DNA from: Diospyros lotus
Taxonomy: Eukaryota > Streptophyta > Magnoliopsida > Ericales > Ebenaceae
Direction: 5' to 3'
NCBI RefSeq assembly: GCF_014633365.1
Contig: NC_068346.1
Coordinates: 36,519,191 to 36,583,190 of the forward strand
DNA length: 64,000 nt
Part shown: in pieces, positions 32,383 to 44,650 of the stretch
How positions within the stretch are numbered: the stretch's first letter is position 1
Layout: each line of letters begins with the position of its first letter
Made by a program: the position numbers and the translations under genes
The notes under the pieces: generated by a model
Told to the model about the DNA's origin: nothing
What the model saw: only the letters and a program-made list of their open reading frames with translations
Database searches by the model: none

Positions 32383-32705
32383 ATCATTACAATTATATAA
32401 TAAATTAAACAGTGCGCACTAATTTAAAATGTTGAAGTTAAACTATAATTGTGCTTACCTCATCATGACTATCTTGCTTTCGTTTACATCCTTTAGCCAT
32501 TGTGTCATGTTAGTGTTTCACCCATATTTTGACCAACATTTTGACCATTTTGATTGTGTCAACATTAAACAACACCAATATCATTATAATTACATAATAA
32601 ATTAAACAGTGTGCTAATTTTAAATGTTGAAGTTAAATTATAATTGTGCTTACCTCATCATGACTAGCTTACTTTTGTTTACATCCTCTAGCATTGTGGC
32701 CTCTA
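32383..32705 (-). repeat. Duplicated segment of the MULE host sequence, about 190-bp spacing
   Basis: The block ATAATAAATTAAACAGTG...GTGCTTACCTCATCATGACTA...GTTTACATCC occurs at about 32395-32490 and again at about 32590-32685. Between them TTAGTGTTTCACCCATATTTTGAC repeats sequence at 31435. The MULE segment was therefore tandemly duplicated, and the hAT element hit one copy. Confidence 0.75.
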
Positions 32706-33238
32706 TGTTTGCATATAGAACATGTCATATTAACCCATTTTCTTGAAAATTTATCAGTTTTCTTCCTAGAAGAATCTTTTTCTTTGTTCCTCTTCCTTTT
32801 TTGTTTGCCAAAGGTCTTCTCAATTTGTAGAGGCTCAATTGTAGGGTTATCTAAATCAGGCCAAAACTTCACGCCCTTAACTGATTGCAAACTATGTGAA
32901 TATGACTTTAGGTAAGTCTTTTGGATTGAGTTTTCTATGAAACATGACACATATGGCATGTTGACATGGGATACCCTTTAATTCCCAATACCTATAGTTG
33001 CATGTTTGTTTCCTTAGGCCTACAACATGACCTTACTCTTCCTCAACTATCTCAAATCCAAAATCTCCATTGAATGTTATTTGACACTTCATACCAAGCA
33101 TTTTATTTAGTTCCAACTTATCCATATCCATTAGTGATATATCACATCTCCAAGTGGATGTAAACTCTCTCATCAATTGAATTCTAATATTCTCTAGCAT
33201 GGAGATGATCGATTTGAATCTAGCACCTAATATACAAC

Positions 33239-33464
33239 TGTAATACCCCGAGAGTCCAGAGAAGTTAGTATATATCGAGGATAGTGTAAGAAAGGAAACA
33301 ACACCAGCTGGATATCTTTTGGGCTGAATGTTGGCAAAGAACTCCTAAGTTAAGCGTGCTTGACCTGGGGCAATCCAAGGATGGGTGACCCCTCTAGGAA
33401 GTTCGTGTAGGTCCATCAGGGTAAGTTGTTTCGGATCTTCCTATCGCTCGAACGGGATGTTACA
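33239..33464 (+). mobile_element. Cassandra-type solo LTR with 5S rRNA-like core
   Basis: 226 bp, TGTAATACCCCG...GGGATGTTACA, flanked by ACAAC (33234-33238 and 33465-33469). Inside are AAGTTAAGCGTGCTTG (from 33347) and AGGATGGGTGACC (33378-33390), the A-box and C-box regions of the plant 5S rRNA internal promoter, in order. LTRs carrying a 5S domain define the Cassandra TRIM family. It is not a true 5S gene: the 5' third and the 3' end differ and it is inside TG...CA ends with a target duplication. It inserted in the MULE. Confidence 0.93.
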
Positions 33465-33545
33465 ACAACCATTAAAAGTCATCAGGGTAAGTTGTTCCGG
33501 ATCTTCCTATCGCTCGAACGGGATGTTACAACAACCATTAAAAGT
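33414..33545 (+). repeat. 66-bp tandem duplication over the Cassandra LTR end
   Basis: 33414-33479 and 33480-33545 are identical but for one base (TTTCGG / TTCCGG). The unit starts in the LTR (CATCAGGGTAAGTTG) and runs through the target duplication into flanking MULE sequence (CATTAAAAGT), so the duplication happened after the insertion. Confidence 0.95.
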
Positions 33546-36294
33546 TTCTAACATTTTATTTTCAACATCACATTGGCTATGAGTCTTAAAGAAAGCCCTA
33601 CACCAAGTTCGATGATTATAACACAATAAATCTTCAACAATGGCGGTGCCTAACTTGTTCAATTCTTTTAATTTATCTTTTAATAGTACCCCAAATGGTG
33701 CTTTTGCACATTCTCAGAACTTCTTCCTCCTCTCTTCCCCCTTCCAATTCTTTGCCCAATTCTTCCAAATGAGTCTAGCACACATTCTATGTTCCACTTT
33801 TGGAAGCTCTTCATTTATGGTTGGAATCAATCCTTCTAATACATAATAATATCTATTAGACCATTTTTGACCCCCCCCCCCCCAAAAAAAAAAATGCTGC
33901 AATTAATAAAAAAGTGTTAAAAAAATTGATAACCGTTACTTTTTACATGTCTGTGACTACGGTCTAACCTTTTCAGTTGTAATTTCAAAGTCCTCTTTCA
34001 ATATTGCAATGAATCACTTCCATTTTTTTTTTTTTTTTTTTGTGTTTTCTACGCCAACAACCCCATAAGACGAAGAGTACATTTGGTTATTACCATCTTT
34101 TGAAACAACCACAAGTAATTGTCCCTTACATTCTATCTTTAAAAAGCAACCATTCAAACCAATGATTTTCCTACAACCCTCCAAAAAGCATTGCTTACTT
34201 GCATTGAAACAATAATAAAATTTATTGAACCTTTGTTCCCCATTCTCTAACCTCTTAGCTTTAGCAAAGCAAGTGGTCCCAGGGTTGACCTTTTAATTTC
34301 ATCAACATAATCATGCAATTTTGTAAATTCAACCCTATAATTCGCCCTTGCCTTGCTCAACACTTTATTCTTCACCTTCCTACAAACTATTCTTTCCACA
34401 AACACATTCAACTCTTTCCTACATAATTCTTGAATCTCCACAATCTTTATTCCTAGTTGGGATATTATCCTTTCTTTATATTGCATGGCTATGAACTCTG
34501 AATTACACCTTTTATTTCTACTTATCCCATAGCATTTGTGAACTATGTTTTGATTATGATATTGTTGGTTTTGGTCTAAAGTCTGGCAAATAGCAACCAA
34601 GAACAACCTTCTCTGCACTTGACTTTAACCCTTTTTGATTCATTTAGCCTTAAAACAACATCAACCCCCTTTGCAACAATATACTTCGAAACAACCTCTC
34701 TAAATTCCTGCACATTTTTAAATACCATTCCAAGTTCCCAATAAGGCACAACATCATTTGGATCAAAGTGGGTTTTCCTCTCCTTATTTCTTTGTTTTTT
34801 ATTCTTCTATTAACTCCTATTCTGATTGACAATCACTAGTATCAGAGAATCATCTGGATTTGAACTTGCTGGATATGGCTCACCACCACCTGTTTTGCCT
34901 TCATGAGATCTGTTACATATATCCTCACTATTAAACCCAACATCAATCCCAGCCTCCCCTATTCTGTCTTGCTGCCACAAGCTCCTCATTCACATCACTG
35001 CCATCATTTGGATGATCCTCAGGTGCATCATCACTTTCATTCTTACTCACGACCTCAGTTGAACTATTTGAGTCTTCACTAACATCATTATCCACCCTTT
35101 GATTGCTTCTACCAGAATCTTTATTACCACCAACGCCTTACCCCCTAAGTGATTCTCTACCTTTATTCAATGCAACACCATCTCCACTTATATTAAAACC
35201 CTCATTTGTCTCAACTTGTGCATTTACATTTGCATTTTTCACTTGTACCCCATCTTCCTCCTCCACATGTTCATTATATAAATCTACAATACTCCCATTA
35301 GCAAACTCAATGAATACATCCACTATAACAAAATCCTTTCATAACATCCTAAAGTACTCCACATCACCGACTATAACATCTTTAAGGAATATAGAGTATA
35401 TTTGTTCATAACTTAAATCTCTTGCATGGGCTTTGAATTCCACCACATATAACTTTTCAGTGTATATGTTAGGCATAAATGTTTCGGCTCTACCAATATA
35501 CCTCATTACAGGGTTGACGTTCAGAAGAAATGTGAAAACAAAAAAAATAAGAAAATTGGACGACAAACTGACAGAAAAGATAAAAATAAAATAATTTTTT
35601 ATTTCACTTTTATAAATAACTTTTTTTTTTTGCAAAATTTTAAAAATAAAAATTACAATCACATGAACCCAAGTTTTTTTTTAGATATAAAAAGTAAAAA
35701 ATTAAACCCTTCATTGGAGATATATATATATATATATATTTTGAATTTTGTCCCAATTTCTCTTTCTTTTGGGGGCAATCCCAACTTTATAATCTAGATT
35801 TTAGACCATTCTATAAAAGCATTTTAAGTATCAAAATATATATATCTAATGAACAGTGGAATTAAATGAACAGTGAATTTATATATATATAGGTAATCGA
35901 TATATAAATCAACTGTTAAAATAAATTTATATATATATATATATAAATCTGCAATCAGTACGATATTTTGATACAAGAACGACAATATATTCGATGATGA
36001 TAAGAAAGACAACAAGCTCAACAATGGTGGAAATGATGATGGGTTCGAAGATGAGAACGAGGTTGGACGTTTTATAGAGTGCAAGAAAATAATAAAAAAT
36101 TGAGAAAAAAAAAAAACTCTGGCGCATGAATTTCATTTTTATCCTTGATCTTATTTATTGTTTATTGAAGTGTTTAATAATTTTACTTTTTTAAAATATA
36201 AATTTCTATTGAGACATTTTAAAAATTTAAAATGTCACGGTACATTTTTGATAAAGCATAAAAGTGTATTTATGTGTTCACCCCCAAATAAAAA

Positions 36295-36641
36295 TAATTG
36301 ATGAGGGAAAAATCATGATCCCATACACATAATAAAGACTAATATCATGCTTGGACTTGAGGAGTTGATTCTATCAAAACTAATTTCATCATTTGAACTG
36401 AATAAAAGCTGATATTTTCTATGACGTATTCTAACAGAAATTTTCCCATAATTTAATATGTTTATATTACTGAACCACATAATTTTGTGGGATAACTTTA
36501 TATGATAATCAAACTTGTCTTACAAGCTAGAAAACACTTTCAATTGTACCACGCGTTGCATAATGCACACAAAACACGTACACAATTCGCTTAGCATCAT
36601 CTCTTGATCCTTGTCCATTTCTTCAACCACCTTTGACCAAG
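36295..36641. other. 3' flank of the AKT2-like gene
   Basis: AT-rich, about 350 bp between the MULE duplication and the AKT2-like stop codon; presumably holds its 3' UTR. AAATTATG/AATATG-type signals are present but none is decisive. Confidence 0.5.
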
Positions 36642-39083
36642 TCAGATATTTGGGTCAACTATATAAAGCTTATCATTATCTCTAATCACTTCAATGGAGT
36701 CAATTTCTGCTCCTTGTTCATCCAAAACCAGTGCATTTGTGGCATCAAATCCAAACTTCTCACCTGCCAGGAAACATGGCAGCATTGAAACATTGTCAAC
36801 TTAACAGCTCGAAGGGTTCATTCTGTTGATGGAAGGATATCAAATCACAGAAATTAAGTAGTTATGTATAGGCACAGTATGAACCTGTGGAACAATAAAG
36901 ATGGCATTGTTTGTTCTATATTAGGCGGATTATTATCTACTCACCTTTTCTTGTGATGATGAGTAATAATATGTAGAAAAATGCATATCATCAGGGGTCG
37001 ATAGCCATGTATACTTATTTAAGCACAGACATGGGACCCTAATAGGAAGACTCTCCCATGCCCACATCTGGTTTTGCATCTGAGCCTCATGCCCCTTTCG
37101 TTGTTGTTACTAGAACCTGTATCTCCCACTTTCAAATTTGACTAGTTTTGGGTGAAGTAGATTCAAGTTAGGTAACCCCAATACTAATGGCAGATTAACA
37201 GGATTTAGTCTTATACACGCAGAGAAAGGTGGTCTTATTGTTACTAGAATCTGTATCTGCCACTTTCAAGTTAACAAGTTCGGTGAAGTAGATTCAAGTT
37301 ACGTACCCCAATACGAATGGCAGATAATAGGATTTAGCCTTATACAGGCAGAGTATGGTGGTCTTACTAAATATGTAACGATGTTGCTCTAGGGTAAAAA
37401 CAGGTGATATCCAAACTCTCAGGGTTTTACTGACATTCCCTGATCCACCTCATATTGCTCTACTATACCCGCTCTATTACCATTAGATTGGTTGAGGACC
37501 CATATTCCTACTTCAGGGAGTTGCATGATCTAAAAGACTAAAAAGATCAAATGGGGACGAGAAGGAAAAGAGAACTAACTAAGAAGCTTGTACCTGCAAT
37601 GCTTTTGAGTTCCTCAAGTGAATTAGGCAACCTAACAAGCCTCCCAGCTTCTGTGCAACATCTGTCCATTCTGAGCTCCGGGTGGCCTCTGTATATACTG
37701 ACTCTGGAACAACACAGTCCTTTTGATCTTCCTGGGTTGGACTCTTGCTCTCTATCATTCTTCCCCAAGAGCAGTTCAGTTGGGGATGATGAGTCTGGCA
37801 CCATTATCTGATATCCCACCTCTCTCTTTTGCAGCATTTCATTCAAACGCATTGCCGGAAAACTATACTTATCTGTGCTGCCAATATCTGCACCATTCAT
37901 CACTAGGAGCTTTACCATGTCGTCCTGGTTTTCTGCCATGGCAATCTGGATTGCTTTCTGGCCATGGCGGTCCTTTGCGTCCACATGCAGCCCGTGTTTC
38001 AGGAGCTCCTTCATCACTGTAAGGTCATTTCTCTTTGCCGCTGTGCACAGCAGATCACCGGCAATGTAAGGATCAGATATCGCAGCACAGTGGAACAGTA
38101 TCCGAAAAATGGAATGGTGCTTTGCGGATATAGCATCCCACAATGCTGTGTTCCCATCCATGTCTGCCATACAAGTACATATTATCAGATAATGATGAAG
38201 AATTCCAAACCAAGATATAACCCCCAAAAATATGAATGGTAGTTGCACTTTAATTTTGTGGAAGAAACAAAGACATGATGAAGGATAACTTCACCTCGCA
38301 GGTGAACATTACAAGCATGCTTAAGAAGTACTAGTACGCAATCTTCATGCCCTTTTGATGCTGCAATGTGCTGTTATGTAAAAGAAGAAAGAAATCAGGG
38401 AAAAAATGGAACGTGTTTAAGAATAAAATAAATATGAAATGGGAACATAAATAAGATACCAGTGCAGTCCGTCCTTTGGAGTCTCCAATGTCAGGATCCA
38501 ATCTAGCCTTGAGAAGCTCATCAAGGAAAGCGGCATTGCCTGTGCCAGCCACAGTCAGCAAGTTGATGGACATGTTTGGATCACCGTCTTCTTCCCCAGC
38601 TTCAAGCCATATGTCTCCAATTCTCAAATCCTTGAGCTTTTTGTGATGCTGATGGATAATCATTAAGTCATACAATCAACTTCAGAATGAGCACAACATA
38701 TCTTGAAAGGTAATCTTCTCTGCACTTATTTTATTTTCCCTTCCTCATCAGCGCATGCATAATGTACGCTAATTTGTATTGGTATTTTCTGTTTTATTGT
38801 ATATAGAACACACACACACACACACAGGTAAATTACACTCAGCACCCTAGAGGTTCAGCAAAAACAAAAAGGCATCCCTAACATTTGAGAAATGATCTTC
38901 TGACTTTACAACTCTAGCTGCACTTTCCCCCTTTATTGTTGTTAAAATTGTTAAGATAACAAAAATACCTCACATTTCCTCTCTCCCTCCCTTTATCCTC
39001 TTCATTTGTTTGGTGAATTAGCCAAAATCTAGCAGTTTGTTGATCTCTTTCATAGGTTCGACACTAGTTTAGCCATCACCAAA

Positions 39084-39124
<41 letters not shown>

Positions 39125-42100
39125 CAGATTCCAGTTAGCTCTCCATATGAGGAGAAGAGAAGGAAGAGAGAATACGTGAGGATATTTTTACCATATTAAA
39201 ATTTTTTAACATATGTGAAGTAACGGTAAGGGGGAAAGTGTAGCTTGGGTTGTGAAGTCAGTAGAAGTTTCTATCATTTCTCAAATGTTGGGGGGTATCT
39301 TTTTTTTTTTTTTTTTCCCTTCTTATCAAACCTGAGGGTGCTAAGTGTAATTTTTCCAAAAGAAAAAAAGAATATATTGTTCAACAATAATTGTAGCAGA
39401 GTGGTCTTTGCAGGTTGGAAGAGGTTTCGGACCATTTCCAGAGGGTCCCATCCCATGACGCATTACATAGAAATGAATAACAAATCTATTCTCCATATCA
39501 CTATATTATCCATCCTGATAATATTTGCACTCCGAAACAGACGAGAAAAGTAAAGAATTTCAGTATTTAGTCTGGACCAACCTGAAGGAAGTTCTTGAAC
39601 ATGGTGACATTGTCATCTTGTTTGGTTTGCATTGCTTCCAAGAGGGCACTGGTTTTCAGGCGGAGGAGCTGGGAAAGTGTCTTGGTTCGATAGGTAAAGC
39701 TTTGAGGTCTGCTACAGAGAGCTCCTACTTCTCCAAACATGTCCCCAGACAGAAAAGCGCCAACAGCTCTCTCTTTCTCCATCTCGCAGTCTATCATCTC
39801 CACCTCCCCTGATACAATGATGTAAACATCATCTGGGGCCTCATTTTGCAGGATTACATCCTCTCTGGGTGGTATGTACTCGGCCTTCATATCTGCGACC
39901 TGATCAATTTGATTATGTTAAGCTGGTTACAGAGGTTCTAATTAAAGTTTGAATTAAACTTTATCCCTTTGTGGTTTGGATACAAATATAAAGTATATAT
40001 ATATATGATAAAATGGCTATGTGTTTCTCATCTAAACCACAATATCAAAGTGTAATCAGCCTAAAATGCACGGGTCATGCTATTTGTACATCATTTATGT
40101 ACACCTTGAGCTACACAAGACACATAAATGACATAAATACCCCTCGTTTCACTGCGCCTCACCATCTTGGGTGAGAGCACTTTAGACATTGGAACGTTAT
40201 TGTGTAGCCCAAGATGTACACAATGATGTACCAATAGCATTTTTCAAAATGCACACCTAGCCAGTGAGTGAGACTCTTAAGATGTGAAAGACAGGTTTCC
40301 TATCTCTAACTTTTACAAACTCTTTGTAATTTGCGTAGGACACGTGTTCCCATGTAGACACTTTGAATACTAAAAAAGTAACGGTTTTCTTTTTTGACTC
40401 TTTAGTTTTACAACTTGATAATTGCATGATTATTTTGTTTTTCCATATTTTAATTGCATGACTATTCAGTTTTCATACCCTTCATGCTTCTAATCTCTAG
40501 TTCTTTAAACATTGATTGGATTGTGAGGAACGAAACAACTAGATTGTGAGTTGATTGCTAATTAGATTGCAACTACTCATTTGAATTTTGGCTTATGAAT
40601 TTTAAATGCATATTTGTGAGTTTAGAATATAGCTTGAATCTAGTGATACTTTATTATGCTTTAAAAATATAAAAAAATATTTTATTAATTAGCATATGTC
40701 GACTGTGTCGTGTTCTACTTTTTTTAAAAATGTCATGTTTCCATGTCCCAAGTCTCGTGTTCTCCATAGGTAAAGCTTATTAGCCCTATTATCGATTATT
40801 GGGAAACTGAGAGAGATGAATGGACTCAATTGCATACCAAGAGCAGGAGAATTTCCCTGGAGACACCCTTGAAGAGATAGACCTTCTCAACAGTGGGCAA
40901 GAACAAGTGTTGCCTGATGCTATTGCAAATGGTTCTGGGGAGCTGCTCAATGAGTTGCTGCTGGTTCAAGCTCTCAGCCTTGAATCTCAAGCACATATAA
41001 GCTAGTATCTGCCCTCTCAACCTCGGAGGCAGCCTATTCCGGCTCACAAAGCTTGATGCAGATTCAATGCTATTTCTCTACAAAATACAGCAAATTGCTT
41101 GGTACTTCAAACAGATTGAGGGCCTATTGGTCGTGTAAATTCTACTACAAGTCTACAACATAAATTTCACAGGAGGGATAATGCGAGTTAAGAGTTCCAA
41201 GATTTAGGGCTCACGAATTCCATGGTGCGGCGAGTGCCTTCGACGACGAGATTGGTCATGTTGCCGATCAAGTATGCGGTGAGGCCGAGGTTGAAGAGCA
41301 TGTAGAAGATTATGAAGATCATCTCCATAGCGTTGACGGCGTGCATGTCGCCGTAGCCGACGGTGGTCATTGTGGTAATGGACCAGTACAGGGCGGAGAT
41401 GTAGCGAATCCACAGGCTCGTCTCCCTGAAATTGGGGATCACCGCCCCGATCCATGTCTTCCCCTGGTGCGGATACCTGTCCGCCAGCAGGTAGTAGAGG
41501 CACCCGGCGCAGTGCACCAGGAACAGCGTCACCTACAGAATTACAACCAATTTTTATGCGCAATTTCATCCAAACCCAAGAATTCTGATTGATGAATTGA
41601 AGATGGGATTGACAATTGAGGAAAGTGAAGAAACTATCGGATTGGAGATGCAGTTCTGATTGATTAATTGATTGATTGATTTCCACTTACAGACAACAGC
41701 CTGGCGCATCTCACCCAGAAATAGCTGAATCTGATATCCTTCTCCAGCCTGCAACATTGTGAATTGTGTGCTTCACTTTTTCGTCCCAATTCTCTAATAT
41801 AGATTGCCTATGATGTAACTAAATGTTTTTAAGGAAAATGTTATCTAATACATTACTATTATATAGTTTATAGAAGAAGATATTAAATAAAATAAATAAT
41901 AACATATAATTTTTTTAATAAAAAAATATCACCGTCATCAATTATGAATCATAACATTATTCAAAAGAAAAAGACGAGATTAGAGAAAATGTTAAATGTC
42001 ATCTTTGTCTCGACCAAATTTCAAAGAAAAAGACGAGACTAAAGAAAATATTAAATGCCATCTTTGTCTCGATCCAATTGGAATCGAATCTTAATTGAAT

Positions 42101-43312
42101 TTTTCAAACCTAACCGCCCCTAACCAACTAGGATAGGACCGGACAGTCAGTCCCATAGAGTTGGAGGTATTTTATCAACTCTTCCTATCTATCATTATTT
42201 ATCTTATAGATTGGAGTACCTTGTGAAGAACTGTTTCACCCGGCGGATTCGCCAGAATCGGAGACTTCCGAGGAGAGAAAAGGAGAGACCCATCCGGCGT
42301 TGGCCGGTGAAGAGGAAGGCCAGTGCCTCGAACGGCACCGTCGACGCCACATCCATCCAAAACCACGACGCCAAATACCTACCGCCATCACCAACCACCA
42401 TACCGTAAGATTTTTTTTACTTCTTATTTTCCCTAATTTTAATAAACAAAAAACACAGCGCGGCGTCCATCTATTCTCATCAATCAACCACTTTCCCAGT
42501 TAGGTGCAGCACCGGAAAAGTTGGCAGAAGTGGTGGGCCGCCGCCGGCGGTTCCCACTGGTGGCTGAAGTACTCTTCAGCTTACTTCAGCCGTGCCCGCA
42601 AACACAAGATGTATGAGATATATATATGGCCAACTACTAGTTAAACAAAGCCCGGCCTGTGTACGTACCTGACGGCGATCTTCCTGGGTTCGCAGACTAA
42701 GAGCTGAGTAGTGCGATCAATGTAGGCAACAAAGAAGGTTAAGACAATATCAACTGCAAAGAAGAGATCAACGATGTTGTCGGCGATGCATAATCCTCTA
42801 CTTGGAGAGTAATTAAGGAATGCCACCTCGAAGGGGTATACCCACGCAGAGTAAAAGACTAAAAGCACCATTAATGTCTCCCAACACCTGCATTTACATG
42901 TACCCATACCCATAAATTAATTATTATACATAAGTGGCACGAAAGTCGACACATAGAGCCCAGAAAAGAATAAGATCTCATGTATGTACTAGTCCTTAAT
43001 TGGTCGCTTGTTATATATGAGATTAATTATCCGGGTCTAACAAAGCATGTATTTTGAAGGTAGCTAGCTACGTACGTACCTGTATCTGGAGTCCATTGGG
43101 GAGATGATTCTGCTGGTGGAATCAGCCTGGTTCTGGGCATAGTCAGTTGAATCACCCAGAGGTGGGAGGATTACTTTAGAGAGGTATCTCAAGTCATCGC
43201 TGGTTGATGATGATGGACAATCTTCACGTTCACGATGATGATGGTTTCTCAGCATGATGCTGGAAGTTGATGGTGAGTGAAGGCTATCTGCAGGCGACAA
43301 CTTCACTCCCAT
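36642..43312 (-). CDS. AKT2: AKT2/3-type Shaker inward K+ channel
   Basis: Plasma-membrane K+ channel of phloem and shoots; AKT2 also works as an open, weakly rectifying channel. Exons (minus): 43312-43080, 42887-42669, 42378-42220, 41748-41691, 41532-41215, 41077-40838, 39899-39582, 38648-38460, 38370-38295, 38163-37594, 36763-36642. They total 2,502 bp, 833 aa, in frame throughout; Arabidopsis AKT2 is about 802 aa. Seen: N-terminus with [10 protein letters not shown] and [11 protein letters not shown]1-S4 with voltage-sensor [15 protein letters not shown]; pore with selectivity filter TTVGYGD; C-linker ([20 protein letters not shown]); cyclic-nucleotide-binding fold ([20 protein letters not shown]); ankyrin repeats ([33 protein letters not shown]); C-terminal KHA domain ([19 protein letters not shown]). 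[16 protein letters not shown] and the cNMP region match AKT2/3 better than AKT1 or KAT. It looks intact. Two introns carry MITEs. Confidence 0.95.
38829..39354. mobile_element. Inverted-repeat element (MITE-like) in an AKT2 intron
   Basis: The left end reads AAATTACACTCAGCACCCT and the reverse complement of the right end AAATTACACTTAGCACCCT, followed on both sides by AGGTT-like sequence; the arms are about 25-30 bp. It lies within the intron 38649-39581. A diverged relative is at 45725-46210. A (GA)n run of over 30 bp (39090-39121) is inside. No clear target duplication was found, so superfamily is open. Confidence 0.7.
40072..40245. mobile_element. Mutator-type MITE in an AKT2 intron
   Basis: 174 bp flanked by perfect 9-bp duplications AAAATGCAC (40063-40071, 40246-40254). 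Ends are inverted: ATGCTATTTGTACATCATTT on the left and ATGCTATTGGTACATCATTG as reverse complement of the right. It lies in the intron 39900-40837. Confidence 0.9.
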
Positions 43313-43419
43313 GATCAGTACTGGAGGCTATGGCTCTGCAAACAGGATTCATTGATCATCAACACATACACATATATGAAGCTTTTTGGATCATTCTTGA
43401 GAAAGAAAGAGATGAAGCC

Positions 43420-43700
43420 TTGTTGCAGAGAGAGAGAGAGAGAGAGAGAGTGGTTTGTGGGTGGTGGTCCTTTTGAGCAAGTAGCTGGAGCAGGGAGTAC
43501 TATGGCCAGGGGGGAGAGAAAGAGAGAGAGGTAATGGGAACACCTGCAATATTCATTGATTCAGCAGGCTGCTTCAGGGAGATAAGATCAAGGGGGCTGT
43601 GTTGCTAAAAGAAGATGCTGTGTTGTGTGGGGTAGTGCCCATTCTTCTGGCCCTTGTCTCCGGTGCCATCAACTTCCCATCCACCCCTCTCTCTATATAT
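43420..43700 (-). promoter_or_regulatory. Possible AKT2-like promoter / 5' UTR elements
   Basis: A (GA)n run (43427-43450; CT-rich on the sense strand, like a plant Y patch) and a TATATATA on the minus strand at about 43689-43697 lie 115-385 bp upstream of the ATG at 43312. A second GA run is at 43515-43530. This is a positional guess; a 5' UTR intron between 43313 and 43540 is also possible. Confidence 0.3.
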
Positions 43701-43849
43701 AATTCCAACATTATGATATGATGTTACATGGGCAAAAGTTGTCATGTTATTATTTGATATCTAGAAGGGGAAAAATGCAATATATATATATATATGTATT
43801 TTATCTAAAAAATTAGTCTCATATGTGACTTTACTCTTAATTAAATTAT

Positions 43850-44650
43850 AAAAAAATATTTCGATAACTCAAAACTTATAACTTTTTTCTTTTAAAGGTG
43901 TCTCAAGTGGTGGTCTATAATACACGAAAACATCTCTGGGACATCGTTTCGACGAGTCTAAAATTTTTTTATTTTGAAAATGTCAAAAAAAAAAAAAAAT
44001 GGATCGTTTCTACAATTTTAAAAATATTTTGGGACCATTTCATAAGAAAGGCTTCAAAGACTCCAAAGTGGTGCTCTCATTAATTTGTAAAAAATATATT
44101 TTGATAACTCAAATTTATGACTTTTCTCTTTTAAAAATGTCTTAGGTGGTGATATATGACGTATAAAATTGTCTCGAAAGCACTACTTTAGCATTTTCAA
44201 AACGTTTAAAAAAGATATTTCGATAACTCAAATTTATAACCTTTTGCTTTTAAAGGTGTCTTAGGTGGCGATCTCTATGATGCATGAAAACATTTCAGAG
44301 GCATCATTTCGACCATTTTGAAATGTTTTTATTTTTGAAATGCCAAAAATACCACACACAAAAATATATATATATTTTGGGACATTTCATAATTTTAAAA
44401 AATACAAAAAATATGTTTCAGAAAGGTTTCGAAGAGTTAAAAATGACGCTCCGAAACCGTTTTCATGCATTAATTTGTTAAAAAAAATATTTTAATAACT
44501 CAAATCTTATGATTTTTCGCTTTTTAAGAAATTATCGAGTGGTGATCTATGATGCATGAAACTGTTTCTGAGATATTGTTTCAACACGTTTTTATTTTCA
44601 AAATGCTTAAAAAAAATTCAACCTATTTTTATAATTTCAAAAATATTTTT
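43850..44650 (+). repeat. Four diverged tandem units, AT-rich
   Basis: Units start near 43852, 44088, 44208 and 44478 with AAAAATATTTCGATAACTCAAA-like sequence and run through CTTTTAAAGGTGTCTYAGGTGG and GAAAACATYTC. Lengths vary (about 120-270 bp) by internal deletion. No coding capacity is seen. Confidence 0.75.

Larger units (their letters stand above)
32670..35500 (-). pseudogene. MuDR-family transposase, degenerate
   Basis: Minus-strand fragments appear in family order. An N-terminal region at about 35000-35500 (VVEFKAHARDLSYEQIYSIF; VDVFIEFANGSIVDLYNEH). The MuDR DNA-binding region at 34560-34770 (WELGMVFKNVQEFREVVSKY). The DDE-type core at about 33900-34200 (GLNGCFLKIECKGQLLVVV, SKDGNNQMYS). 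A helical insert at 33700-33860 (LPKVEHRMCARLIWKNWAKN). A SWIM/CCHC tail at 32670-32960 ending MTCSICKHRGHNARGCKQK. Many stops and frameshifts separate them. Mu transposases cut and paste DNA with 9-bp duplications, which agrees with the flanks. Confidence 0.85.
29342..36285 (-). mobile_element. Mutator-like element (MULE), 6.9 kb, with nested insertions
   Basis: Flanked by perfect 9-bp duplications AAATAAAAA (29333-29341 and 36286-36294), the Mutator signature. The left end (GGGTCAAGGCATGAATGCAC) and the reverse complement of the right end (GGGGGTGAACACATAAATACAC) begin related inverted repeats that continue for over 100 bp through AAATTTTTAAAATGT and AAAATTATTAAACAC. Left-side copies of the repeat recur in tandem to about 29870. 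On the minus strand it carries a broken MuDR-type transposase. Three other elements inserted later: CACTA (30596-31136), hAT (31491-32382) and a Cassandra solo LTR (33239-33464). It cannot move by itself. Confidence 0.88.

Noticed and set aside
33330..33410. A 5S rRNA gene
   Set aside because: Only the internal promoter region matches; the segment lies inside LTR ends with a 5-bp target duplication, as in Cassandra elements.
41204..41686. A 160-codon minus-strand frame overlapping the channel pore exon
   Set aside because: It is the pore exon read in a different frame; the His/Arg-rich translation has no match, while the other frame carries TTVGYGD.
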